Of a stretch of 64,000 nt of DNA, positions 11,717 through 24,138 are shown one piece after another. The notes under the pieces are model-generated. The model did no database searches. It worked only from the letters and a program-made list of their open reading frames with translations, and was not told the DNA's origin. The DNA comes from Azadirachta indica (lineage: Eukaryota; Streptophyta; Magnoliopsida; Sapindales; Meliaceae): the NCBI GenBank assembly GCA_022749755.1, contig CM040451.1, forward strand, positions 13,777,871 to 13,841,870. The letters run 5' to 3'. Made by a program: the position numbers and the translations under genes. The number at the start of each line of letters is the position of its first letter. Positions within the stretch are counted from its first letter, which is position 1.

Positions 11717-14700
11717 ATGGCGGCTTGCCGGCGGCTAGCGAAGACGGCTTCGGCTTGGCGTCGCATCCTAACTGCTTCACGTGCACCACCGCCTGACCTC
11801 CCTCGCCATCTCCCTCACCGTAAGCTCATAACGATTTTTTGGCAGTTGCTACTTCCGTTTTCATAATAATTTTTGTAGAAAAATTTAGTTATTTGAAATT
11901 GCTGCAATTGCTTTGAACTATTGATTTTTTTGTTTTATCAAATAGATGAGCAATTATTTTTGTTTAGCAGTTATTAGCTTGAATATTGTTATTGCTCCTT
12001 CTTTTGATTATAATTACGACTTATTTCGATTCCGTTGGATGAATAAGTTTGACTTATCTAGATAAGTTGCTTTTCTGAGAAGTGTTTTTGGAATAGAGAA
12101 GTATTTAAATTGTTTTTTAGAATCACTTCATATATGCTTTTTGAAAAACATTTTAGGTGATATTATATAATTCCTTTTACTTACAGTATTTAGTTACTTA
12201 TGCATGAATATTAGAGCGCGATATTCAATCCAGTGCATCAGAAATTCAGGGGCTGAAATTGTTGCCCAGTGCTTCAGGAACTACCTCTGTTTTTCCAGCC
12301 ATCTTAGCAGGTCTATTTGGTGCTGGGGTGCTCCATATTGCCTATGCAGATACTGATCAGGTTTACTTAATTTACAAGATAAGCATTTTGTTATGGTAAT
12401 AAGTTGGGAATAAATATTACTTTAGGAGTTTAGTTACTTTTCGATTTTTCTTTCTATAGGGCATTGGCACTGCTAAACCTTCATTGCCATCAGAATCTCC
12501 TTCAAGTTATGCGGACTTGGAGGAAATTGCGAAGAAAGAACGACAACGAATTGAAGAGTTGCTTAAAAAAAAAGGAATGAACTATGGTTCTTATCCCAAG
12601 TTCACTGTTGCTGTTAAGGGCCAAAAGGTTGCTGCTCTTATTTTTTTTCGCTTTATACCTCTGTTTTCTTTTAGTGAAGATAATTTTTGTTTGATTCTTT
12701 GCTTAGTAGTTATGATTTTGTGTATATCTTAGCATGGCCAAAGCTACTTTTGTTTTAAGTGTGCTGATGGGTTTGTAGTTTAGGCACTACATGCACATTC
12801 TGATATTCCATGTCTGGAAAACTTAAATTGAAGGTCACTGCCTTTATTGGCATTGCGTAATTTATTTTATTGATTTTTTTTTGTCTGTTAGTGTTGTGTC
12901 TGGATCCTGATGGGATTGCGGTATTGCAATGAAACTCTAATATGGGTATTTTTGGTCTTAAGGTTACCATTAAGTTCCAAGTCCCTCCTGCATGTGAAAT
13001 TCCACAATTGATTGCAAATATTGTCTCGCATCTTGGACTGAAGGTTGAAGAGCATGGTGCTGGTTCAGACATGTCATTGCGTGCTTGGGACAGGTTATGT
13101 GAAACCATCATTTATTATGTCCACAAGTTCTCTCTATTGTTCTTGGGCATGAATGATACAAAATTTTATTTATGCTTGATGTTGGATTCATTTTTGCCAT
13201 TCCCATTGTTTACTATGCACTAAATTTCTCTATTTTTCACGTGCTACTCCAGTGCAGTTGCTTGGCAATTAACACTTATGCATCCTGAAAAACAGAAGGA
13301 AAATCAAGCTCAGTCTGGAACTGTAAATACCCAAGAAGGAGATCTATGCATCCTTATATTCCGTTCACTCATTACCTCAGATAAAGCAGTTAGTTTTTGT
13401 TTTCCGTACTCTATATATGTTTGTCCTAGAAAGATATTGCTTCTCATATATCACAAGCAAGAACTGTTGGAAAATATCTTCTAATGTATAAGTATACAAA
13501 TTCTTGCAGGAAATTGAGTTCATAAAGAAAGGGAGGTTGAGTTCTGGAGAGCTTGATGCTTTGGTGTCTGTTTTACAATTAGCTGGAGGAAGGTTGGGCC
13601 AAAATAGAACTTTGGAAAGAAAACCGAGGGAGGGTATTACACAAAAGTCATCTGCAGATAAAACAATAGCCACTCTTGAGTCTATGGGAGTTAGAATGTA
13701 TGGACTTGATGAACCACAAATGAATTCCCCAAATAGTGAGATATCATGGGACCATATTGCCGGATACAATCAACAAAAGAGGTATATAAAGCTCTGGTAG
13801 TACCTTTTTTTGCTAATTTTACCATCAAATGTTGGTCATTGCATTTGCTATCTTGGAAACCAAACTTGAAGCGCAATTATGATAAATTACTATTCAAGGA
13901 CTTATGTATGAGGATGGGCAAACAACTAGAAAGAAGTTTTTAACTTCCCAGGGAAATTTCAATAATTAAAACTAAAATAAAGTGAACATTATATAAGTCC
14001 AACATTTGATGGTAAAAGATAAGAGTATTGTTGACAACATTGTAAACTAAAATGGCTCAAAATTTGACAAAATGATATGCTTTTGAACTGCTGTAGAGAA
14101 ATAGAAGATACTATATTGTTGGCTCTTCAAAGTCCTGAAGTGTATGATGATATTGCTCGTGGGACTCGGCACAAGTTTGAGTCGAATAGACCTCGAGCTG
14201 TGCTCTTTGAAGGTCCACCAGGTTTGCTTTTTCACCTTGAATGAGTCCCTCAAGCTTACTGCTTAAAGTTTGTACTTATATTTTCGAAATTTTTTGTGTA
14301 CACATATTGTGCATTGCATTCTTGAGGGTCATTTGAAATATACAGGCCTCCTCTCAACATTCAATGAATGTGCTCTTTTGTTCTGCCCTGTATTCATTAA
14401 TGCATTTTTGTGCGGAGGATGTAGCAAACTTACGTGGTATTCCCTGCATTTTTTGCCCAAATAATCACTGTATTAGTATCATGAAAGCAATGTAGCAGTT
14501 GTGTAAAACACACTAAACAGTTAAATCTAGGATGCCACCTGCTGCAAAAATGAAGGAATGCTATCTCATTTCTAAAGTTGTGGTCTAATACATGCCATGT
14601 TTTGCTTGATGACGGATAAACTAAATTGATTTCTCAAGCTTCTATTTTGTCTTTAACTCGTGTATTTTTGCAACTTCTTAATTTGAATAAGGCATTCAAT

Positions 14701-17100
14701 GTAGACTTATTGATGAAACATTAATCCATAATTTCCAATGCATTTAATTCCCTTGCTTCTCCAGAGTGTTACACTAAGCTTATTACCTCATTCTTATGTT
14801 GTCAACAGTCTGCATTTTATCTCATCATTTTGTAAATTGATTGTGCCCATGTATATAATTATTAGCTCCTAGTTCACATTAGTTGATAGGTTGGGCAGAC
14901 TTACCCATAATGCTTGTTAAATTTCAGGTACAGGGAAGACCTCATGTGCTCGTGTTATTGCTAATCAAGCGGTGAGCCACTACCCATATCTTTGGCAATT
15001 TAAACGGACAATTGTTGTAGCTGCATAAATTCCATTTTCAACTCAAAAAAGTTTTATGATTGTGTTAAATTTTTTTCTTTTCCTTCCCATATTTTTGCTG
15101 AACAAAACAAATATCCATTTTATTTATGTAAAATTGTATGCCATTTTACCTTTCAAGCTATATTAATACGAGAGAAGCATAACCGAATGTTTAGGCTGCT
15201 CTATGCGGTTTCTTTTATTTGCATGAAGTTTGGGTCCTGATTAAGCATTGTCATTCATTTTTCTTGGCGCATTTCAATTTGAACAAGTGGATGCTTGTTA
15301 TTGGCCTGACCCTTAAGAGTTCAGCAGACATGCACAGGATCTCATACAGGCAGCTTTTATGTGTTCCTTTCTTGTTATGCACAAAGATATGGCTTGCAGT
15401 AAATGCTGTTAAGTGCTTTAATGGGTTGCTAATGTACCACGTTAACACAGGAAGTGCATACACCAAAGATTTTGCGTGCACAAGAAACTAAGGGGTGCAT
15501 TGATAATATAAATTACATAGGATACAAATTTTATTCAGCTCAATAAGTGAATCATATCATGTTACTTTCTGCATGAACATGTCTTGACTTATGATGGATG
15601 CCTTGGCAGGGTGTTCCGTTGATGTATGTGCCGCTAGAGGTTGTCATGTCGAAATACTATGGTGAAAGTGAACGTCTGTTGGGGAAAGTTTTTTCGCTTG
15701 CCAATGAGCTCCCAAACGGAGCAATTATTTTTTTGGACGAGGTAACTGATGTGAACATGCACGCCTTTCTTTCTAACAGTTCATTATCTATGTTATTACT
15801 AGTTTTCCATCTCCTTAATCTTCTTGTCTGGTCAAGTTGTAATGATTCTCGACAATCTATTCCTCTTTATTCATCCTTATCACAGGTTGATTCTTTTGCT
15901 GTTGCCCGTGATAACGAAATGCATGAAGCTACTCGGAGGATTTTGTCAGTGTTATTGCGGCAGGTGAAACCAGGATTTTATCTTTGTTTTATGTCCCAGA
16001 AATTGAGCCTTTCAGCATGCCTGTCATTTATGTTTATCATTGTTTCCTAGACTTCATAATGTCTACTTGCCAAATGCTGGTACAGACAAAAATCTTTATT
16101 GTCGATAAACCTGTGACTAAAAATGCATGCGTGTTCTTGTGTATGTTTATGAATGTATGGGTAGACAAATTGACATTGAATTCAGTCTGTGTTATGAACA
16201 CTGTTTTTGGGATCCTAATCAGATGTAATTTCTTGTCTGCAGATTGACGGATTTGAACAGGATAAGAAAGTAGTTGTGATTGCTGCAACAAATAGAAAAC
16301 AAGATCTGGATCCCGCTTTAATAAGGTAATAATACTATATGAGCACGTTTTCCAGTGGCAGGCAATTGTACCTAAGGTTGAAGAAGGCGAGTTTTCTAAG
16401 TCATGCTTTATCTATTTTCCCAGTCGGTTTGATTCAATGATTACCTTTGGCCTGCCGGATCATCATAACCGTCAGGAAATAGCAGCTCAGTATGCAAAGC
16501 ACCTATCAAAGTCTGAACTAGTTGAGTTAGCCTCCGCTACGGATGAGTATGTAATCCAATTTATTGCATATATGTAATTCTTACTTGATTAGTTATTAGT
16601 TGTGCACGTGAATTATTTCCACATTGCTACCACCATACAAAATGCTTTTACTTTCTCTTGATCTGAGAATCTGCACATATCTTTTTGGTTGGTATAATGA
16701 AATTATCGAGTATCTCCATAATTTGCTTCTAACCTAAACCTAAAGGATTGCATTTTGCTGTCTCTTTATCGTCGGCACTTGCCAAATACAGAATGTCAGG
16801 AAGAGATATTAGGGATGTGTGTCAACAAGCAGAACGCTCGTGGGCATCAAAGGCAACTATTCTTTTCTCATATTTTAAAAGTTCTGTGGCATTGCTTACA
16901 AACTAACATTCATGGCTTTGAATCCTTGATAGATAATTCGAGGACAAGCAACTAGGGATGAAGAACAAGGGTGTCTTCCACCTCTACAGGAATACATCGA
17001 GAGTGCTACAAACCGGCGTAGGTCTGTACTTGACGCTGCAGAACAAAGCCGCCAAAATTCTAGCAATCGTACCAAGAAACAGCCGTTGGATTTATGTTGA
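11717..17100 (+). CDS. Membrane-anchored AAA ATPase, probably mitochondrial (At4g04180-like)
   Basis: Fourteen exons close in phase to 589 aa: 11717-11819, 12215-12360, 12460-12627, 12963-13093, 13253-13388, 13510-13781, 14097-14221, 14928-14971, 15610-15741, 15886-15963, 16243-16325, 16424-16546, 16792-16852, 16933-17100. The N-terminus is Arg/Ala-rich with no acidic residue for about 35 aa, as in a mitochondrial targeting peptide. A hydrophobic segment (FPAILAGLFGAGVLHIAYA) lies near residues 62-80. The single AAA module follows residue 310 or so: Walker A GPPGTGKT (358-365), Walker B IIFLDE (414-419), sensor-1 AATNR (459-463), and a C-terminal lid with MSGRDIRDVC. Intron 13 begins with GC instead of GT. 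The family recalls Arabidopsis At4g04180, which to my knowledge has no defined substrate. The upstream in-frame Met at 11678 was not chosen because the downstream start gives the better presequence. Confidence 0.9.
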
Positions 17101-17583
17101 CTACAATGGATACACTCTTTTCAGATGTAGAGTATATATAAATCAAATACTAGATCACCCCAGGGAAAAATAGTGGGTCTTTGAGAGATGAACAGCGACA
17201 AAGTCTCATGTTAAACCTATCTATTAGATTTCATGAGTTATATCATAGCTTTATTTTCTTCTATTGTTAATTCTTGTGAAGTATGCGAACTATTTCCATT
17301 AATATTCTTAATTTAAAATTTGTCTGTAAAATTTAACGCGTAGAAATTTGGAATAAGTGATTGTATGTAATCACACGAAAATTAATATTTAACTCCCAAA
17401 TATGTACACACATTTGAGAACTAAAATCTTTTATTCAACGAGAAAAATACATTACTTGGGCCGCAGTGAACTTCAAAGGAGGAAGTTGCATTGTAACAGG
17501 CTGAGCAGCAATGCACTCTCCCTGCATTAGAAAACGTAGAGGAACTCAGTGAGTTTGTAACCGAGACTCGGGTAAGTCACGAG
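17101..17583. other. Convergent 3' region between AAA ATPase and small coiled-coil gene
   Basis: The two genes are transcribed towards each other here. 17101-17200 is probably 3' UTR of the AAA ATPase. On the minus strand, 17521-17435 could be a second coding exon of the neighbour (see that gene). No other gene is visible. Confidence 0.6.
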
Positions 17584-18030
17584 TTAAACGCTCTCATAAG
17601 AGGGATTAGAAATTTGCCTTTGAGATACTGGCGGCAACTCATCTCCTTCATCCCGCTTTCTCTTTCGATTCTGACTCGTACCCTTCCCGGCAACGAACGA
17701 AGCAATCTGCAATTGAGTTTGCACGAGCATCTGAGTCAACTCGGCCTCCGATTCCATTCTCCTTTTCTCTGCTTCGCACCTCAACGCCTCCCTCGATTTC
17801 GTCATCTCCAGCTCCGCGAGTTCCTTCCTCAGCAGCGACTCGGAGAAGATTCGGAAACTCGCTGACAAATCAGCTAAGCGCGTCGACTCACTGGCGGAAT
17901 CGCAGCTGTCCGAGTTAGAACACGCTTCGCGAGGCGCGCCGGATAAGCACCCGGCATCAACGGCATGTTTTCGACGGTTCTTGTCATCGTTTGCTCCGGT
18001 TTGACCCGCCCGATCATCCATTTGCTTCAT
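17584..18030 (-). CDS. Small coiled-coil nuclear-type protein of unknown function (At4g22160-like)
   Basis: A single open frame of 148 aa starts at 18030 (a second Met lies 3 codons later). The N-terminal third is Ser/Asp/Cys-rich and probably disordered. Residues of about 50-118 form a long charged amphipathic helix (FRIFSESLLRKELAELEM, then EAEKRRMESEAELTQMLV). A basic cluster NRKRKRDEGDE near 122-132 could be a nuclear localisation signal. It resembles, from memory, uncharacterised plant proteins such as At4g22160, a neighbour of PUX3 in Arabidopsis, which fits the PUX linkage here. An alternative C-terminus is possible: a 68-bp intron (17589-17522, donor GTTTAA) would replace the last residue and stop with an exon ending at 17435. 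That donor is weak, so the unspliced form is kept as the primary call. Confidence 0.7.
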   Translation of the reverse strand: MKQMDDRAGQTGANDDKNRRKHAVDAGCLSGAPREACSNSDSCDSASESTRLADLSASFRIFSESLLRKELAELEMTKSREALRCEAEKRRMESEAELTQMLVQTQLQIASFVAGKGTSQNRKRKRDEGDELPPVSQRQISNPSYESV

Positions 18031-18964
18031 TTAGATATTCCCCCACTCCCTCCGTTAACGTTACCACAGGAACTCTTTTTGAGAGCGTTGGTGCTGATTA
18101 CTGCCACGTCAGCACTGTACGTGGAAATAAGTTTTCAAATAAATGCTCATCACTTTTTGTTGTTGGCTACTTAAAGAGTTGCACCATTACATGGTAGATT
18201 CATTACTGGATTAGTAATATTTTTAAGAAAAAAAATTATAATTTAAATAATTTAACATTATTTAATGTGAATTTTTTTTCGCGGACATTATGTAATATGG
18301 ATTGGAATTCAACGTGACGGCACACAAGACATCCGGGTACCTGTGTCACTTTCTGGGCCTGGGCCTCTCGGTCGTAACTTACACTGCCTATCAAACGAGC
18401 TGGAGTTATTGAAGGTAACACATCGCTGTCTCCTTCCTCTCTCTAATGATTTTAACAGAATTGGTTAATTAATTATAATTACCCATCTTCCTACGATTAC
18501 GCAAACTACTAAAATTCCGAAACGATGGGAAGTCGAAAAATTCAGCAAATTTCGTCGGAACAATTAATTGTGTGTGAATATGAAGAGAAAATGGCGCAAA
18601 TGCAATGTAACTGGCCGCCCAGTGAACCATTCAAATAATGATGAGCTCATTGGCATGCTACTAAAGCTTAGAGATCTACAATTCAAGACATTCAAGAAAT
18701 AAACTTTTAAGCAAATTTTATGCTTTCCTATAAATAATACCAAAAATACAAAGCTAGAAATACTGACTTTTTCCTGGTTAATAGTAATTACATGTGAAGG
18801 GAAAAGAGGGAAAAAAAAAAAAAGAAAAAAGAAGCTAGTTCTCTGTTTACACAATAGATTATACAATAGCATAAACAAGAAGAAAAAAAAAAATTAAAAT
18901 CAAACTCCTTCAATATCGGTCTTGTACTCATGTTAATAATCATTCACTAATGATAATAATAAGC
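18031..18964. other. Intergenic region
   Basis: This is the promoter side of the small coiled-coil gene (minus) and the 3' flank of the next minus-strand gene. AT-rich with poly-A/poly-T tracts around 18811-18895; no gene is recognised. Confidence 0.6.
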
Positions 18965-19975
18965 TTAATAAACCTTCTTAGCGAAGAGGCTCCGCAAATT
19001 GAAGAGATTATTACCACTACTTGCAACGCTGTTGTTGCCGCCACCACCACCACCACCACCAGCAGTTGCAACAGCGGCAACAATACCACTATTGCCGCTG
19101 TTTTTGTTGTTGCCAACACCCACAACACCAAGTGCACTGTTGTCATCGCTTCTACAACTCAAATGATGCCTATATCCAATACACATTGGCACATTTACAT
19201 TCAAATTCAAAACCCTAGCTTTACCACCATTGTTACCCACCAATTTACTTCTGTTTTCTTTTTTACCTCCCCCTTTTTCACCTCTCCCGACGGCAGCCTC
19301 GGAGGTCTTCGTTACACCCGAACCTCCGCGCTTGACTTGCCAAATGGGACTGCTCCGACCCACAGGAACCCCGGCCCGACCGGGACTACTCGGCCACTTC
19401 CTTGATTTTGACTCTCCAGCTGAATTACTCCTCGAACACGGCGCACTACTCACCTTCCGGGTTACCGGAGCTCCGGGTACCATCCTCGGTCGGGTCGCGC
19501 TATTCCCGGCGGATCTACTCCTCGAGAAAGGCCAAATATTTATATTCAATTCGGCCGAACTGGTCGCAGTTTGACTTTTCTTGTCTCTCTTCTTCTCTTT
19601 GTCTTCCGCGTTCTTCGTCGTAGTCTTCTTCTCACCTTTCTTGAAAATATCCTTCCAACGCTTAGACGACGTCAGCACATTCGTCGACGACTCAGCCGTG
19701 ACCTGTCTCAACTCGGGGCCCGACTCAGCTTCAGGTTCTTGCTCACCTGGCTGCATACACGGTGGTTCAGGATCCGTTATCGGGTTCGGGTCAGGTGGGT
19801 CGGATTGTCTGTGGGACAGTAAATGAAGCGGGAGGAGAACTCCGTCAACGAAAAGTTCATCAGCTGACAGGAGATTAGGCTGAGGAAAAGACGGGTTTCG
19901 AAGCATCCAAAACTCAAACTCCGGCGAATTTGAATCGCTGCTGCTTCTTCTCCTCGTACTACCAATACCATCCAT
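18965..19975 (-). CDS. Basic Ser-rich plant protein of unknown function (possible BKI1/MAKR-like)
   Basis: An uninterrupted 336-aa frame. Near the N-terminus is a conserved-looking block, EFEFWMLRNPSFPQPNLLSA followed by DELFVDGVLLPLHLL (about residues 19-53). Next come a Pro/Asp/Glu-rich stretch, KRWKDIFKKGEKK in a strongly basic region (about 105-132), INIWPFSRSRSAGNS, several Arg/Ser clusters with SSP motifs, VLNLNVNVPMCIGYRHHLSC, a Gly8/Asn/Ser low-complexity stretch and the C-terminus NLFNLRSLFAKKVY. The layout (aromatic-acidic N-block, basic Ser-rich middle, no membrane span) resembles plant membrane-associated kinase regulator-type proteins, but I cannot assign it firmly. The 5' UTR carries a (CAAAAC)n repeat immediately upstream of the ATG and a (CT)n tract farther out. 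The Gly-codon run is a likely site of length polymorphism. Confidence 0.75.
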   Translation of the reverse strand: MDGIGSTRRRSSSDSNSPEFEFWMLRNPSFPQPNLLSADELFVDGVLLPLHLLSHRQSDPPDPNPITDPEPPCMQPGEQEPEAESGPELRQVTAESSTNVLTSSKRWKDIFKKGEKKTTTKNAEDKEKKRDKKSQTATSSAELNINIWPFSRSRSAGNSATRPRMVPGAPVTRKVSSAPCSRSNSAGESKSRKWPSSPGRAGVPVGRSSPIWQVKRGGSGVTKTSEAAVGRGEKGGGKKENRSKLVGNNGGKARVLNLNVNVPMCIGYRHHLSCRSDDNSALGVVGVGNNKNSGNSGIVAAVATAGGGGGGGGNNSVASSGNNLFNLRSLFAKKVY

Positions 19976-19976
19976 G

Positions 19977-20013
19977 TTTTTGGTTTTGGTTTTGGTTTTG
20001 GTTTTGGTTTTGT
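19977..20013. repeat. (TTTTGG)n hexanucleotide repeat in a 5' UTR
   Basis: About six copies of GGTTTT on the plus strand lie directly before the minus-strand start codon at 19975, so the transcript would carry (CAAAAC)n next to the AUG. This may influence translation or simply be a slippage tract. Confidence 0.85.
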
Positions 20014-20209
20014 TTATGAAAAACAGAAAGAGAAAAGAGGGGTGTTTAAGATAAGAAAAATTGGAAGTGGGTGGGAAATGGGAAGTTTCTTAGTTTGGCA
20101 AGGAGAGAAGAAGGTGATTAGATCAGAGGCTTTGAGGAGAAATGACCCTACAGTTGTAATAAAGAAAGGAGTAGAGAATCGAGGGAGTAATATAAGTTTT
20201 TGGCAGAGA

Positions 20210-20241
<32 letters not shown>

Positions 20242-21234
20242 TTAGAAGAAAAAGGAGGATAACGCATGCAAGAAGCAAAGTTACAAGCATGGGAACTTGT
20301 TGTTGGTGTTTAATCTAAGAATGATTTTGGTGTATCTACCGCCACATTTTGAGTTTTGTGTGCAAATACACATTTATATATTTAATCTTTTATTGCATGC
20401 AGCACGTGTAGCTTGTGAGAAGCTAAAATGCCCGTTTCATATCAATATCATATCATGTTCACAACCACTTTGTTACCAAGTTTTAAAATTTTAGGTTTCC
20501 ATTGGTATTGAGTTGGGTAGTTTTAGGACCACATTCATCACCGAGGTGAAAATATTATATATTTTTAATATTAATATTAAAATAAGTGAGTTTCACTAAA
20601 AATTGACATTATTAATTATTTTTTTTAACTTTATTTTTAAAATAAAATAAAAACACTGAAACAAAATCTTAATATATATATATATATATACACACATCAT
20701 CAAATTGTATATATGATTGGTCAATTTTAAAATGAGAGTCTAAGCAATTCGGTGTGATTTTATTGTATGGTTGCTGTTAAAAATGTGGTGGGAAACTTCT
20801 TTTTATGACACCTTTTTGGGTATTGGAGGGCTCGAATAAAGAATTTGAGCCATCCGATCCTTGTACCTTGGAACTTGATGAGTGTAGCTCGGAGGGCATT
20901 CTTGATGATTACAACTCAAGGGAAGAAAAAGGTACTGTGGAGGAAATAGCTTGATTTACATGCAAAAGTGGGTTGACTAAAATGCAATTGTTTGTGGCCA
21001 ATTCCTAAAAGTGAGAGTGAGATATAATGATGATGATGATATTTCATGGTTGGCATGTGGGGTTACATGGCAAAAACTCTTTAAATCATATTTACATCTT
21101 CATGTGAGTGAGCGTTGACATTCACTCTATACATTTTCTTTCTTCTATTCTTTTTCTAATTAATAATGCGAGATTATATGTGTATATTGTATCCCTACCA
21201 AAACAGAAGAATTTACAATTTTAAACACTTGAAA

Positions 21235-21269
<35 letters not shown>

Positions 21270-23962
21270 AAGATGAAATTACTACTAGTATATGAATATC
21301 CATATATTTCCACAATAGCGAGTGGTACATACTAGTGAATATCTATAAGATTAAAGCAAATATCAATGGTCCATACATATATATGTATCCTTGTAAAAAT
21401 GATTTAACGTCCACCTTACTAGTTCAAAAACCCATAATCGCTGGATAAACATATGCAACTTTTATAATATAATAAAGATAAAATTTTTCTAGTGGAATTA
21501 TAATTATTAAACATACATATACTTTAGCATGGTATTTAAAAAAATAATAACAAATTTGAATTGTTATTTTGGATTCTCTAATACTATGTATTTATGTCAA
21601 AATATTTAAATTTTCAAAGTTTGAAATCATTTTAGAATTCATTATTATTTTAGATTCCCTAATCAAATAAATCTGACTATACAAGCCATCATTTTCTTTC
21701 TTTTTGTTTAAAGATGTTCGGATTTGTCAATACATTAGGGCAAATTGACTTCGATTTTATAATAATAAAAAGTTGGAACGTCAGGAGGCTTCTTGTTTAT
21801 GAGTGATAATTTATTACAATATTATAGAGTGTGTAGACCTTACTATTACTTTTGGTTTTAGAATCTCCATAATTAACGTAACAAATTGACTATGATTTTA
21901 CATAAAAACTTTTATCCAAATCAATAATGAAATAACAATTGAAACATCCATTTCAATAACAGAAAACACTTTAATCCGATTGATGTTTGCAATTTACTTG
22001 AACGGCCCAGAACCCTGTGAACGACCATAAAAACGGACACCTTGGCAGTAACGGGAACCAGGTATTATTTGGGCCCCACTTCACCAATTTCAAATCAATT
22101 CCCACCCTCCGATGAGACACCCTGTCAATATCGCATATCACCTCACCATATTCAGCTGCATCGTACATACAATCTCTAATTTTCTTTTATTATAGTTTCT
22201 TTGCAAATCTTTTATTATATTTTTCAAATTCGTATGTTGTGAAAAATAACAGAAAATTTTAACCATATAAACAAAAGTTTTAAAATAAAAATTAGAAAAA
22301 TTATCATTACATAACAGAATGTAGGTAGTCCTATCCATATATTAATCACGCCTGCCCACGGATATTGTAAATTATTTTTAATAAGATTGATGCCTCTGAA
22401 GATTAGAATGAAATCAAGCGGTTGAAATGATATTAACCAAGCAAAATGAAGATTTTAATTAGGGTAAGAAGGTGACAAAAGAAGTGGACCCAAAGGTGAG
22501 GCATTGATGATAGCTAAGTGGTTGGCTGTAGAGGATTGTAATAGTAATGGTGAAACCAAAGTGGGGACTGAGGAATCCAACAGACAGAGGAACAAAGATA
22601 AGAGGGAATTTTTTTTTTTTTTTTTTTTTTTGGGTTTGATTGATTGATGGGTTGAAGAAGAAGAAGAAGAAGATGATGATGATGATTAGGATTTTCATTT
22701 TAGTTTTTTTTTTTTCCCTTTGTGTTAATGGGATTTGTTTGCAGGCAAAATGATGAGGCATGTGCAGGCAAAATACAAGCATTATTTGATTAATGTAAAT
22801 GGGCCACCACTCCACAGCAACTTCCTTCCTTTCCTTTTCTTCTTCTGTCCTTTTAGTTGTTATTTTGTTAACCTCGCGAAAACGTTACATGGAAATCTTT
22901 CTACACTCTATAAGAGTTATTGTAATATAATCCTGTTATATTATTATACTTCATAAAATAAAATAATTTACAGTATAAATATAATTTTAATTAAAAAAAT
23001 TGTAGAATATGAAGTCGGAAGGAATGGAGCAGCAGTATCTATGAGACGACAAAAGCAAAAGAATAAGAGATTAGGAATGTAATAAAAAATGGATGAAAGT
23101 TGTTCACTCTCAGAAATTACCCGGAAAATTAATAATAATTATAATAATGAGGAGGAAAAGAAGAAGAAGAAGAAGAATATAAATTAAAAAGGTAGAGAGT
23201 AAAGAGTATTCTGTTCACATCAGAGTTCAGTTCAGACCCAGAGCCATACATACATACATAAAGCAGAACTTTTCTCTTTGGCAGCACTCGTAAGTATCAC
23301 ATTACATAGCATGCATATTTATATTTCATCAAGATGAAAACAGGAACAGCTTGCATCCTCAACGGCCAACCAAATATATCCCAACGATATTAAGCGAGGC
23401 ATTCGCTCATAATTTAGTGATAAAAGTATACACTTTCATAAAATATTTAGTTCTTTGGGTTAGTTTTGGAAAAGAAGATTAATTATACCGTTTAATTTCT
23501 TATGATAACTTTTGATAGATTTTCTCAATTTTAATTATATATAATTCAATTCAATTAATACAACACTTATTGATAAGGTTTATCGTGTTACTTTTTAACA
23601 ATTATATAAATTTGTATTACAATCTTATGCATATGGTATTACTGTCTTTCATTACGTAGAATGATGTAATAAGTAGGTTTTCGACTGTTTCTTGAAAACA
23701 AAAGCAGAAAAACATTTCACAAAAGGGTATCAAAAGTTGTCTTGAATTTCAGACTGGGCCATTCAATCAATGTTCAGCGGTGCATACCCTGCAAGCTACG
23801 CCTGGCGGCAAATAAAGACAGGAGGGCAAGGGCAATAAAGAAGGCATTTGTGTAACATTGAAAAATCTAGGGTGGGTTTCGCCCCAAAAAAATAGAAAAA
23901 GCAAAGGTAAAAGATAAAAAAGTTGAAGTAACAAAGATTACATAGCAAAATTAGCAATAGCA

Positions 23963-23990
23963 CAGCATAGCATAGCATAGCATAGCATAG
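23963..23990. repeat. (CATAG)n pentanucleotide microsatellite
   Basis: About five to six perfect CATAG units within 23963-23990, beside two imperfect ones (CACAG, AATAG). There is no coding context. Confidence 0.85.
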
Positions 23991-24074
23991 ATTTGTGGTG
24001 CCTCTTAGTCTTGCGTAATATGCATATATATTTAAATATATAGAATGTAGCTTTAGCTTTAGATTTTGGAAAGC

Positions 24075-24075
<1 letters not shown>

Positions 24076-24135
<60 letters not shown>
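24076..24135. repeat. Compound (TA)n-(GA)n microsatellite
   Basis: A run of TA dinucleotides of about 28 bp passes directly into a GA run of about 30 bp. Open frames over it only read the repeat as Tyr-Ile and Leu-Ser and start from non-ATG codons. Confidence 0.85.

Positions 24136-24138
<3 letters not shown>

Noticed and set aside
18950..19826. Several plus-strand frames opposite the 336-aa gene
   Set aside because: They are antisense shadows, with His/Cys and Thr repeats created by the Gly/Asn codon runs of the real gene.
22459..22815. Minus-strand frame of 118 aa
   Set aside because: Composed of poly-Lys, poly-Phe and poly-Ile runs from homopolymers and trinucleotide repeats; no splice structure or domain.
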